Part shown: positions 26,942-37,073 of the stretch, piece after piece
How positions within the stretch are numbered: position 1 is the first letter of the stretch
Layout of the letters: each line of letters begins with the position of its first letter
NCBI GenBank assembly: GCA_958450865.1
Contig: CAUDNY010000001.1
Coordinates: 124,001-188,000, forward strand
Direction of reading: 5' to 3'
DNA: 64,000 nt
DNA from: an uncultured Collinsella sp.
Lineage (GTDB): Bacteria; Actinomycetota; Coriobacteriia; Coriobacteriales; Coriobacteriaceae
Translations under genes and position numbers: made by a program
Notes under the pieces: model-generated
Seen by the model: the letters and a program-made list of their open reading frames with translations, nothing else
Databases searched by the model: none
Told to the model about the DNA's origin: nothing

Positions 26942-28148
26942 AGTTGCCGTAACCTCCCCTCTCCTGATCGCGGATAACGTGGCCGCCCTCGAGGGCGATC
27001 ACGCGACGGTGCATGCTATCGACCATCTCGCGGTCGTGCGTGGCGACGATCACGGTGGTGCCGGTGCGGTTAATGCGCTCGAGCAGTTTCATGATGCCCA
27101 GCGAGATCGCCGGGTCGAGGTTACCCGTGGGCTCGTCGCAGATCAGCAGCGGCGGACGGTTGACCATAGCGCGGGCGACGGCGACGCGCTGCTGCTCGCC
27201 ACCGGAAAGCTGGTCGGGCAACGAGTCCATCTGATCGGCCAGACCGACCAGACGCAGCACCTCGGGCACCTGGCTGCGAATGACGCCCTTGGGCTTGCCG
27301 ATGCACTGCAAGGCAAACGCCACGTTTTCGTAGGCGGTCTTTTGCGGCAGAAGCTTAAAGTCCTGGAACACGGCGCCAATCTGGCGGCGCAGGAACGGAA
27401 CCTTGCGGTTCTTGATCTTCATGAGGTCCTGACCGGCAACCAAAATGCGGCCGCTCGTCGGCTTGACGTCGCGGTTGAGCGTCGACAGCAGCGTGGTCTT
27501 ACCCGAGCCGGAATGACCGACCAGGAAGACGAACTCGCCCGGATAGATCTCGATGTTGATGTCGTCGAGTGCAGGCTTGTTGGGCTGTGCCGGATAGATC
27601 TTGGTGACATGCTCCATAAGGATGACGGGCTCGACACCGGCCTGCTTGGCCATCTTCTTGCGGCTGGCCTGCGGATCGATGGGCGCAAACACCGACGTAA
27701 AATCGGGGTTGTTGAGCGCGTTATCGAGGCTTGCGACCTCGGCTGCCTGATCGCTCTCGACCACCGGGGCAGCAGGCTGCGTGGGATCGGGAATAGCGGC
27801 AAAGAGGCCAGACTGCGCAGGCTGAGGAACCGGCGTCGCAGGGGCCATGGGGTCGGGAATGCCGGCCATGGTAGGCTGCGGCGTGGCGGCGCCAGCCTGA
27901 GGCTGCTCCACGCGAGCGGTCACGGCCTGAACGGGCTCAAAACCCGCCGTGCCGGAAAGCGCGACATCGCTGGTGGGATTGTAGGCAAAGGGATCGGATG
28001 CCGGCTGTGCCTGATCTGCCGGCTGAGTGGGGGCCTGAGCAACAGGCTGGCCCTCTGAATCCGGAGTGGCGAAACGACTGCCCTGGACGCCTGTCTGCGT
28101 CTTGGGGGCATCATCGCCCGCACCGGAGGTACGGAAGTGGTTACCCAC
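26928..28148 (-). CDS. ftsE: Cell division ATP-binding protein FtsE with long N-terminal extension
   Basis: 406 residues against about 220-230 for typical FtsE. The ABC domain begins near residue 175 (VILMEHVTKIYPAQPN): Walker A GHSGSGKTT at 211-219, signature LSGGEQQRVAVARA, Walker B LLICDEPTGNLDP, and switch His in VATHDRE. The first ~170 residues are Pro/Ala/Gln-rich and look disordered. Start at GTG 28148 has GGAGCACCA before it; an internal Met166 lacks a good ribosome site, so the extension is probably translated. Confidence 0.93.
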   Translation of the reverse strand: MGNHFRTSGAGDDAPKTQTGVQGSRFATPDSEGQPVAQAPTQPADQAQPASDPFAYNPTSDVALSGTAGFEPVQAVTARVEQPQAGAATPQPTMAGIPDPMAPATPVPQPAQSGLFAAIPDPTQPAAPVVESDQAAEVASLDNALNNPDFTSVFAPIDPQASRKKMAKQAGVEPVILMEHVTKIYPAQPNKPALDDINIEIYPGEFVFLVGHSGSGKTTLLSTLNRDVKPTSGRILVAGQDLMKIKNRKVPFLRRQIGAVFQDFKLLPQKTAYENVAFALQCIGKPKGVIRSQVPEVLRLVGLADQMDSLPDQLSGGEQQRVAVARAMVNRPPLLICDEPTGNLDPAISLGIMKLLERINRTGTTVIVATHDREMVDSMHRRVIALEGGHVIRDQERGGYGNYGTN

Positions 28149-28237
28149 TGGTGCTCCTTATCGTCGTGCGTTTAAACTACATGAGCGCTTTGTATTTTAG
28201 CAGCATTAGCTTTGCTGCACATAAGAAGCATGGCGTG

Positions 28238-28388
28238 CTTAGGGATCCCGTCGGCCGGGCACAGGGTTACTCTCCAAATCGTCCTCGGACATGTCGGAGC
28301 CCCCGCTGCGCGCTTCGCGCGGCAGGGGCTCCTCCGTCCTGCGGAAAGATTTGGAGAGTAACCCTGTGCCCGGCCTGCGGCTACTAAG
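28238..28388. repeat. Large nested palindrome upstream of ftsE
   Basis: Perfect 27-bp arms at 28254-28280 and 28348-28374, with outer CTTAG/CTAAG (28238-28242, 28384-28388). Between them is a second strong hairpin (28296-28332). Lies between ftsE and the transketolase terminator; no credible gene. Confidence 0.85.
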
Positions 28389-28514
28389 GAGTCGCCGCGT
28401 TTTTCTTGGGGTGCTGCATATACAAAGTTGGGAGGGCTGAGTTGCACTTTGCTGATATGAGCCCGCTTCCCGGAGGAAGCCCTTGCTTGGTGCGGGCCTG
28501 ATTTGTTTGTTGCC

Positions 28515-28553
28515 GAAAAAACAGGGGCGCCCTCTTTGGGGACGCCCCTGTTC
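28515..28553 (-). terminator. Terminator of the transketolase operon
   Basis: Minus-strand stem AACAGGGGCG...CGCCCCTGTT followed by T6, about 45 nt after the stop. Confidence 0.9.
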
Positions 28554-28598
28554 TGGCTTGTTTGCGGTTGTCGAAGCGATGCTTTGCCTCGTCTTGCC

Positions 28599-29540
28599 TT
28601 ATGCCAAGAACTCCTTGGTGGTCGCCACGATGTTGGCGGCGTCCAGGCCGTACTTGTGCAGGAGCTCGGCACCCGGGCCAGACTCACCGAAGGTGTCGTT
28701 GACGCCGATCTTCTTGAGCGGCGTCGGGCACTGCTCGCACAGGACGTCGGCAACGGCGCTGCCCAGGCCACCGATCACGGAGTGTTCCTCGACGGTCACG
28801 ACGTGGCCGGTCTTGGTGGCGCTCTTGACGATCAGGTCGGCATCGATGGGCTTGATGGTGTGCATGTTGATGACCTCGGCATCGATGCCCTCGGCAGCAA
28901 GCTGCTCGGCGGCCTCGAGAGCCTCGCCGACCATCAGGCCGCAGGCGATGATGGTCACATCGGCGCCCTCGCGCATGACAATGCCCTTACCCAACTCGAA
29001 CTTGTAGGTCTCGGGGTCGTTAATAACCGGCGAGGCCAGACGGGCGAAGCGCATGTACACCGGACCGTCGCACTCGTAGGCGGCGCGCGTCACGGCGCGG
29101 GCCTCGACGTCGTCGGCAGGAACGATAACGGTCATGCCGGGGATGACGCGCATCAGGGCGATATCCTCGCAGCACTGGTGTGTGGCACCGTCCTCGCCCA
29201 CCGAGATACCAGCGTGCGTGGCACCGATCTTAACGTTGAGGTGCGGGTAGCCGATGGAGTTGCGGACCTGCTCAAAGGCGCGGCCGGCAGCGAACATGGC
29301 AAAGGTGCTCGCAAAGGCAACGCGACCGGTGGTTGCGATACCGGCGGCGACGCCCATCAGGTTGCTCTCGGCGATACCCACGTCGAAGAAGCGGTCGGGG
29401 CAAGCGGCCTTAAACTTACCGGTCTGCGTGGCGGCGGCCAGGTCGGCGTCGAGGACCACAAAGTCATCGTGCTCGTTGGCGAGCTCGACGAGGGCCTCGC
29501 CGTAGCTTACACGCGTGGCGATTTTCTTGACGTCTGCCAT
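28599..29540 (-). CDS. Transketolase, C-terminal subunit
   Basis: 313 residues: the Pyr domain (about 5-165; VVLDADLAAATQTGKFKAACPDRFFDVGIAESN) and the C-terminal transketolase domain (about 185-310). In split transketolases this subunit completes the thiamine diphosphate site with the partner encoded just upstream. It moves two-carbon units in the pentose phosphate pathway. Start ATG at 29540 with GAGGAGCTCTAGG; only 1 nt separates it from the previous stop. Confidence 0.93.
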   Translation of the reverse strand: MADVKKIATRVSYGEALVELANEHDDFVVLDADLAAATQTGKFKAACPDRFFDVGIAESNLMGVAAGIATTGRVAFASTFAMFAAGRAFEQVRNSIGYPHLNVKIGATHAGISVGEDGATHQCCEDIALMRVIPGMTVIVPADDVEARAVTRAAYECDGPVYMRFARLASPVINDPETYKFELGKGIVMREGADVTIIACGLMVGEALEAAEQLAAEGIDAEVINMHTIKPIDADLIVKSATKTGHVVTVEEHSVIGGLGSAVADVLCEQCPTPLKKIGVNDTFGESGPGAELLHKYGLDAANIVATTKEFLA

Positions 29541-29541
29541 C

Positions 29542-30372
29542 CTAGAGCTCCTCTCCGGCGGCCGTGAGCTCTGCCATGGCCTGCTCAAACTGTTCATCGT
29601 TGGGGGCCTTGCCGTGCCAACCAACCTGGTTCTCCATAAAGGACACGCCCTTGCCCTTTGTGGTCTCGGCGATAATGGCGGTCGGCTGCCCCTTGGTGGC
29701 GCGAGCCTCGGCAAAGGCGGCGCGGATCTGGTCGAAGTCGTTGCCGTTGGCGAGCTCAACCACGTGGAACTTGAACGCGCGGAACTTGTCGGCGAGCGGC
29801 ATGGGGTCGTTGACCTCCTCGACGGGACCGTCAATCTGAAGGCCGTTGTGGTCGACGATCACACAGAGGTTATCGAGCTGCTGGTTGCCGGCAAACATGG
29901 CGGCCTCCCAGACCTGGCCCTCCTCGCTCTCGCCATCGCCCAGCAGGGCGTAGGTGCGATAGTCGTCGCCCCAGTGCTTGGCGGCAACGGCCATGCCCAC
30001 GGCGGCGGAAATGCCCTGGCCGAGCGAGCCGGTGGACATGTCAACGCCCGGAGTGTCGTTCATGTTGGGATGACCCTGCAGGTGGCTGCCGATGTGGCGC
30101 AGCGTCTCAAGATCCTCCTTGGGGAAGAACCCACGCTCGGCGAGCACGGCGTACAGACCCGGAGCGCAATGGCCCTTGGAGAGCACAAAACGGTCGCGAT
30201 CGGCCTTGCGGGGATCGGCCGGGTCGACGTTCATTTCCTCAAAGTACAGATAGGTCATGATGTCGGCAGCGCCGAGCGAACCGCCCGGATGGCCGGACTT
30301 GGCAGCGTGCACGCCGGTGACGATGCCCTTCCTTACCTCGTTGGCAACCTTTTTGAGCTCTTCGTCGCTCAT
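29542..30372 (-). CDS. Transketolase, N-terminal subunit
   Basis: 276 residues: the thiamine diphosphate-binding PP domain with HIGSHLQGHPNMNDTPGVDM, GSLGQGISAAVGMA and the GDGESEEGQVWEAAMFAGNQQLDNLCVIVDHN stretch that binds Mg2+ and the diphosphate. It pairs with the downstream subunit. GATGAAAGGAAGGCACA precedes the ATG. Two-gene operon; dihydroxyacetone-type or sugar-specific split transketolases cannot be excluded. Confidence 0.93.
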   Translation of the reverse strand: MSDEELKKVANEVRKGIVTGVHAAKSGHPGGSLGAADIMTYLYFEEMNVDPADPRKADRDRFVLSKGHCAPGLYAVLAERGFFPKEDLETLRHIGSHLQGHPNMNDTPGVDMSTGSLGQGISAAVGMAVAAKHWGDDYRTYALLGDGESEEGQVWEAAMFAGNQQLDNLCVIVDHNGLQIDGPVEEVNDPMPLADKFRAFKFHVVELANGNDFDQIRAAFAEARATKGQPTAIIAETTKGKGVSFMENQVGWHGKAPNDEQFEQAMAELTAAGEEL

Positions 30373-30579
30373 TGTGCCTTCCTTTCATCCTCATTAGACA
30401 AAATGCGCACGGCACAGAAGGTCGTCCCAACCCAGCCGCGATGCACGTACGTCCTTCATTATGCTGGAAACTGATGGCTTTACCAGACTTTTTATCATTA
30501 TTTGAGCAATTGAGCAGGCAGAACCGCTGATGAAACGGTTTATCAATGTGAACGTCTTTTGGATGGGACGCGGTCGGCC

Positions 30580-31470
30580 CTACGCGTTAATGTCCTTGAA
30601 GCCCTCACCGAAGGTTTCCGTAACGTCGGCAACCGTCACGATGGCATGAGGATCGCGCTCGCGCACGATCGTCTTGAGCGTATTGAGCTCGCGGCGGCTC
30701 ACAATGACCATGATCACCGGCTTCTCGGCACCCGAGTACATGCCGGTCGCCCTAAACTTGGTGCAGCCGCGTCCCAGACCATACATGATGTCGGCCGCGA
30801 TATCGGGGAAATTGTCCGAGATGATGAGTACCATACGACGTTTATTGCCACCATCGACCACGGCATCGATCACGTAGCCGCTAATGACCATCGAAAGGCC
30901 TGCATATAGTGCGTTTTCGATTGAAAAGACCGGAGCCGACAGCGCGCATACGGCAACATCGATTGCCATAACGGTCGAGCCCACCGGCAGCGAGGTGTTA
31001 CGCGAGATGATCTGGCCAATCGTGTCCGAGCCGCCGGTGTTGGCGCCGGCACGCAGCACCATGCCGTAACCGATGCCCGTAATAATGCCGCCCCACATAG
31101 CGGGAAGCATCAGGTCCGCATGCGCCAGAGGTGCTACAAACGGGGCGAACAGGTCGGTAAAGAAGCCCAGCAGCACAAAGCCCGTCGCCGTCTGCACCAC
31201 GTAGAACATGCCGCCCTCGCGCATAACGACCAGCAGCAGCAAGGCGTTCATCACGATCGTCTGAATACCAACGGGAAGCGATAGGCCGCGCGATGCGCCG
31301 ACCGCCTGGATAATGGTGGCAAGGCCCGTAACGCCACCGGCAGCAAGGCCGTTGGGAATCAAAAACAGGTCGGTCGCAATAGCGGCCAGAGCGCACCCCA
31401 ACATAATCTGGGGCAGGTCGTGAAAGAAGTTCATCGATAGAATGCGCTTGATGTCCAGACGATATGCCAT
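30580..31470 (-). CDS. YitT-family membrane protein (DUF161/DUF2179)
   Basis: 296 residues. Five to six N-terminal helices with the family patterns FLIPNGLAAGGVTGLATI and RAGANTGGSDTIGQIIS, followed by a soluble C-terminal DUF2179 domain (KPVIMVIVSRRELNTLKTIVRERDP). Function of the family is not established; a transport role is often assumed. Start at 31470 with GAGGGAGGTAGC; a terminator lies immediately upstream. Confidence 0.9.
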   Translation of the reverse strand: MAYRLDIKRILSMNFFHDLPQIMLGCALAAIATDLFLIPNGLAAGGVTGLATIIQAVGASRGLSLPVGIQTIVMNALLLLVVMREGGMFYVVQTATGFVLLGFFTDLFAPFVAPLAHADLMLPAMWGGIITGIGYGMVLRAGANTGGSDTIGQIISRNTSLPVGSTVMAIDVAVCALSAPVFSIENALYAGLSMVISGYVIDAVVDGGNKRRMVLIISDNFPDIAADIMYGLGRGCTKFRATGMYSGAEKPVIMVIVSRRELNTLKTIVRERDPHAIVTVADVTETFGEGFKDINA

Positions 31471-31482
31471 GCTACCTCCCTC

Positions 31483-31510
31483 AAAAAAGCGCACCCAAAC
31501 GGATGCGCTT
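31483..31510 (-). terminator. Terminator directly upstream of the YitT-family gene
   Basis: Minus-strand stem AAGCGCA...TGCGCTT followed by T6, only 13 nt before the YitT start codon. Ends read-through from secA-prfB or acts as a leader attenuator. Confidence 0.75.
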
Positions 31511-31585
31511 CGAACTTCTTGCTGTATTCGATTCTACCGATTCGCCGAACAAAAACCACCCCTGCGCAGGGTTTGCTTTGGATAC

Positions 31586-31610
31586 AAAACCACCCTGCTC
31601 GGAGGGTTTT
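31586..31610 (-). terminator. Terminator of secA-prfB
   Basis: Minus-strand stem AAAACCCTCC...GGGTGGTTTT (imperfect) with T-run, about 27 nt after the prfB stop. Confidence 0.65.
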
Positions 31611-31636
31611 ATCCATTCCCACATAAACCAAGCGGT

Positions 31637-32784
31637 TTATGCAGATGGGGTCTCCGCGTCAGCGTTGCCAGTGGCCCAGCGATGGTAGCCAATAACAAAC
31701 GGGTCCAGGTCGCCATCGTCAAGAACGGCCTCGACATTGCTGGTCTCCACGCCCGAGCGCAGATCCTTGACCATCTGGTACGGGTAGAGCACGTAACTGC
31801 GAATCTGGTTGCCAAAACCGATCGTGGTTTTGGGTCCGCGAATTTCATCGAGCGCCTCGGCGCGCTTCTCGAGCTCAATCTCGTACAGGCGAGCCTTGAG
31901 GATCTGCATGCACGCGGCCTTGTTCTGGATCTGGCTGCGCTCGTTTTGGCAGGTAACCACAATGCCGCTGGGAAAATGCGTCACGCGCACGGCGGAGTCG
32001 GTGGTGTTGACACCCTGACCGCCCGGGCCGCTCGCGTGGTACACGTCGACGCGAATGTCGTCGGGACTAATCTCGATGTCGATATCATCGGGTAGCACAG
32101 GGATGACCTCGACGCCAGCGAACGTGGTCTGGCGGCGCTTCTTGTCGTCGGTGGGGCTAATGCGCACCAAGCGGTGGACGCCGGCCTCGGCGCGCAGCAT
32201 GCCAAATGCGTCCTTGCCCTCGACGGTAAAGGTCGCGCGGTCGATGCCGATGACCTCGGCCGCGGGACAGTCGTTGATGGTGACCTTCCAGCCGCGACGC
32301 TGGCAGTACTTCATGTACATCTTAAAGAGCATGAAGGTCCAGTCCTGGGCCTCCAGGCCACCCTGTCCGGGCTTGATGGTCACAATGGCATCGCCGTGAT
32401 CGAACTCACCGGTAAACCAGCTCGAAAGCTCGAGCTGGTCGATAGCGCGGGCCAGGCGTTCTGCCGTAGCGGCAGCCTCCTCGCGCAATGCGGCGGCATC
32501 GGGGTCATCCCCCATCTCCTCGGCAAGCTCCAGCGCCGCGCGGGCGTCAGATAGCTCGCCGCGTGCGGTGTCCACGGAAGCGATATCTTCCTTGGTGCGC
32601 GCAATCTCCTCCATGGTGGCACGGGCGGCGTCGGCGTCATCCCAAAAGCCAGGGGCGACACTTTTGGCCTCGAGCTCGGTCACGCGCGTGCGCTTTTCGT
32701 CCAAATGGAGATACGATTCGACCTCACCGAGCCGGTCCGCAAACGCGTCCAGCTCGGCGGGCGTTACCTCTAAAGCCTCAGCCA

Positions 32785-32785
<1 letters not shown>
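31637..32785 (-). CDS. prfB: Peptide chain release factor 2 with altered tripeptide motif
   Basis: 382 residues, colinear with actinobacterial RF2 and without the programmed frameshift found in many other bacteria. The GGQ motif is GPGGQGVNTTDSAVR (Gly255-Gly256-Gln257). The stop-codon recognition tripeptide, normally Ser-Pro-Phe, reads Ser210-Pro211-Thr212 (HRLVRISPTDDKKRR). The surrounding sequence is otherwise RF2-like. It ends translation at UAA and UGA. The ATG overlaps the secA stop by one base (TAATG), so it is coupled to secA. Confidence 0.94.
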
Positions 32786-35592
<2,807 letters not shown>

Positions 35593-35722
35593 GTGGTTTT
35601 CCTTTTTTGGCCATCGCCCACGCCATGCAGCCTTGGGCGAGTTAAACACAGATAATTGTACTTTAGCCAAACAGGGCGCGCCCTATACGGTCGACCTCGA
35701 CCGCCACGTAATAACTACGACC

Positions 35723-35762
35723 AACCTGCCAAAAAGGGACAGGTTTATTTTGGCAGGTTTTA
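35723..35762. repeat. 40-bp hairpin repeat, copy 2
   Basis: Identical at 39 of 40 bases to 23593-23632 and in the same orientation; arms AACCTGCCAAAA and TTTTGGCAGGTT are perfect here. Confidence 0.88.
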
Positions 35763-35789
35763 TCTGGGCAAACGCTGCATCTCTATCAT

Positions 35790-35857
35790 TTGGTGCAAAC
35801 GGACCTGTCCCCCTTCGCACCGATTTGGTGTCATGGGGACAGGTCCGTTTGCACCAA
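35790..35857. repeat. GGGGACAGGT/TGCACCA palindrome with perfect 23-bp arms
   Basis: Arms 35790-35812 and 35835-35857 (TTGGTGCAAACGGACCTGTC... and its complement) are perfect; the spacer itself contains GCACC-GATT-TGGTG(T). Related to the element at 1204-1297. Confidence 0.9.
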
Positions 35858-35863
35858 TAAAAG

Positions 35864-35900
35864 AAAAGGGCCGCGCACCCAAATGGATACGCGGCCCTTT
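35864..35900 (-). terminator. Terminator of rpmE
   Basis: Minus-strand stem AAAGGGCCGCG...CGCGGCCCTTT followed by TCTTTT, 35 nt after the stop. Confidence 0.88.
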
Positions 35901-35934
35901 AGCCATGAATGCGAGTGTTTGCTCGGCGAGCTAT

Positions 35935-36360
35935 TTACTCAGCAGCCTCGGTGGTCTCGGCCTCGGCAGCGGCCTCCTCGACGGGAGCCTCTGCGGGAGC
36001 CTCGGCAGCCTGCTTGGCAGCCTCCTCGGCGAACTTAGCGGCACGCTTAGCCTTCTCGGCAGCCTTAGCCTCAGCGGCGGCCTTGCGAGCGGCCTCGGCC
36101 TCAGCAGCCTTGGCGGCCTTGGCGGCCTTGGCCTCCTCGGCCTTCTTGAGCTGGGCGGCAGCGGCGCCACCGAACTTGTCGGCGAAGCGCTGGACGCGTC
36201 CACCGGTGTCGACGAACTTCTGCTGGCCGGTGTAGAACGGGTGGCACTCGTTGCAAAGCTCAACCTTCATCTCGGACACGGTAGCGTGCGTCTTGAAGGT
36301 GTTGCCGCAGGAGCACGTCACCGTGCACTCGACATACTGGGGATGGATACCCTGCTTCAT
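35935..36360 (-). CDS. rpmE: 50S ribosomal protein L31 (zinc form) with long Ala-rich tail
   Basis: 141 residues, about twice the usual 65-75. The first ~67 are a normal L31 with zinc ligands Cys16, Cys18, Cys36 and Cys39 (CSCGNTF, CNECHPFYTG) and RVQRFADKFG. The remaining ~74 are Ala/Glu/Lys with a KAAKAAKAAEAEAARKAAAE pattern expected to form a long charged helix, ending in an acidic AEAETTEAAE. AAGGAGTCCTACC supports the start. Single gene with its own terminator. Confidence 0.93.
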   Translation of the reverse strand: MKQGIHPQYVECTVTCSCGNTFKTHATVSEMKVELCNECHPFYTGQQKFVDTGGRVQRFADKFGGAAAAQLKKAEEAKAAKAAKAAEAEAARKAAAEAKAAEKAKRAAKFAEEAAKQAAEAPAEAPVEEAAAEAETTEAAE

Positions 36361-36554
36361 GGTAGGACTCCTTATTGGTCAGGCGCTGGTTACCGATCAG
36401 CGCATAAGGCGTCTTGGTTTCCGACCAAGACAACAAACTCGGCTATGGTACCACGGCGCCGCGTGTCCCACAAAAGGTTCACGGTCTTTTCGGAACGACA
36501 CGAATCTGACCCATCGAAACACATCTCCACCGTTCCTCCAACTGGGAAAATGCC

Positions 36555-36585
36555 GTCCCCGGGGCCTGAGAAGGGCCCCGGGGAC
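36555..36585. repeat. GC-rich hairpin abutting the direct repeat
   Basis: Perfect stem GTCCCCGGGGCC / GGCCCCGGGGAC (36555-36566, 36574-36585), ending exactly one base before the 63-bp repeat. Confidence 0.8.
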
Positions 36586-36648
36586 GTTCGACTGACTGCG
36601 GGAACGGCCTTTCCGCTCAATGTGTTCGGCTGAGATCGGAAATCAACC
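36586..36648 (+). repeat. 63-bp direct repeat, left copy (possible attachment site)
   Basis: Matches 43798-43860 at 61 of 63 positions, same orientation; begins GTTCG(A/G)CTGACTGCGGGAA and ends GATCGGAAATCAACC. Brackets the ABC/peptide island together with the right copy. It might instead be a dispersed intergenic repeat. Confidence 0.85.
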
Positions 36649-36649
36649 A

Positions 36650-36668
36650 AACTGAACTAGGTTCAGTT
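36650..36668. repeat. Short palindrome just inside the left repeat
   Basis: AACTGAAC-TAG-GTTCAGTT, perfect 8-bp arms, one base after the 63-bp repeat. Could be a recombinase or regulator site. Confidence 0.6.
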
Positions 36669-36678
36669 GACATGGTTA

Positions 36679-36713
36679 AAAACGAGGGGCGACGCTTTTG
36701 CGTCACCCCTCGT
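36679..36713 (-). terminator. Terminator of the island peptide/ABC operon
   Basis: Minus-strand stem GACGAGGGGTGACGC...GCGTCGCCCCTCGTT followed by T-run, 15 nt after the peptide gene stop. Confidence 0.88.
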
Positions 36714-36727
36714 CCCGGCCGGTTGCT

Positions 36728-37072
36728 TTAGTTGTACACACGGTAGTTACACTTGAACTGGGTTATGTGTCCATAGTGGGAGCCGTACCAACCCGATGTA
36801 TAGCTGATTGCATTTGCGCCTAGATATTCGTATCTCTTGTTGTAGCGAAGCTCACGGTAGGTCGTGTCGTACTCTGCTACGTAAAACGCGTCTCCAGAGA
36901 AGGCTTTGTACCGGTCCTTAACCGTCGAAGCCATGTACGCGGGTTCGACATCGCCTTTCTTTCCGTTGAGCGCATAGACGGGTGCCGCGATTCCGCATAA
37001 AGCCGTTGCCACAAGGATGGCGTAGACAGCCATGCGCGACGCATTGGGCTTCAGCTGTTCAAATAGTTTCAT
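36728..37072 (-). CDS. Small secreted tyrosine-rich peptide of unknown function
   Basis: 114 residues. N-terminal basic region, hydrophobic helix (MAVYAILVATALCGIAAPVYA) and an AxA-type cleavage site after Ala34 indicate a Sec signal peptide. The predicted mature part is 80 residues with 13 tyrosines, a single Cys near the end (QFKCNYRVYN) and an aromatic/His/Gly segment SGWYGSHYGH. ATG at 37072 follows CGAGGTGAATGAC; a GTG three codons earlier is too close to that site. It begins 1 nt after the ABC fusion gene and is the last gene of the operon. Bacteriocin-like, signal or surface peptide are possible; no family recognised. Confidence 0.75.
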   Translation of the reverse strand: MKLFEQLKPNASRMAVYAILVATALCGIAAPVYALNGKKGDVEPAYMASTVKDRYKAFSGDAFYVAEYDTTYRELRYNKRYEYLGANAISYTSGWYGSHYGHITQFKCNYRVYN

Positions 37073-37073
37073 G

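Larger units (their letters stand above)
28149..28598. other. Intergenic region ftsE - transketolase
   Basis: About 450 bp holding the nested palindrome, about 130 bp of unassigned sequence (ftsE promoter expected) and the transketolase terminator. Open frames here follow the palindrome and lack ribosome sites. Confidence 0.6.
35593..35934. other. Intergenic region secA - rpmE with repeat hairpins
   Basis: About 340 bp without a gene. Contains the second 40-bp hairpin copy, a 23-bp-arm GGGGACAGGT palindrome and the rpmE terminator. The secA promoter should lie here but is not obvious. Confidence 0.65.
36361..36727. other. Intergenic region at the left edge of the accessory island
   Basis: About 370 bp. 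Holds the rpmE promoter region, a 12-bp GC hairpin (36555-36585), the 63-bp direct repeat, a short palindrome and the island operon terminator. Small open frames are not supported. Confidence 0.6.

Noticed and set aside
28172..28600. Possible gene covering the nested palindrome before ftsE
   Set aside because: The open frame runs through a perfect inverted repeat and a terminator, has no ribosome site, and its protein repeats the palindrome arms.
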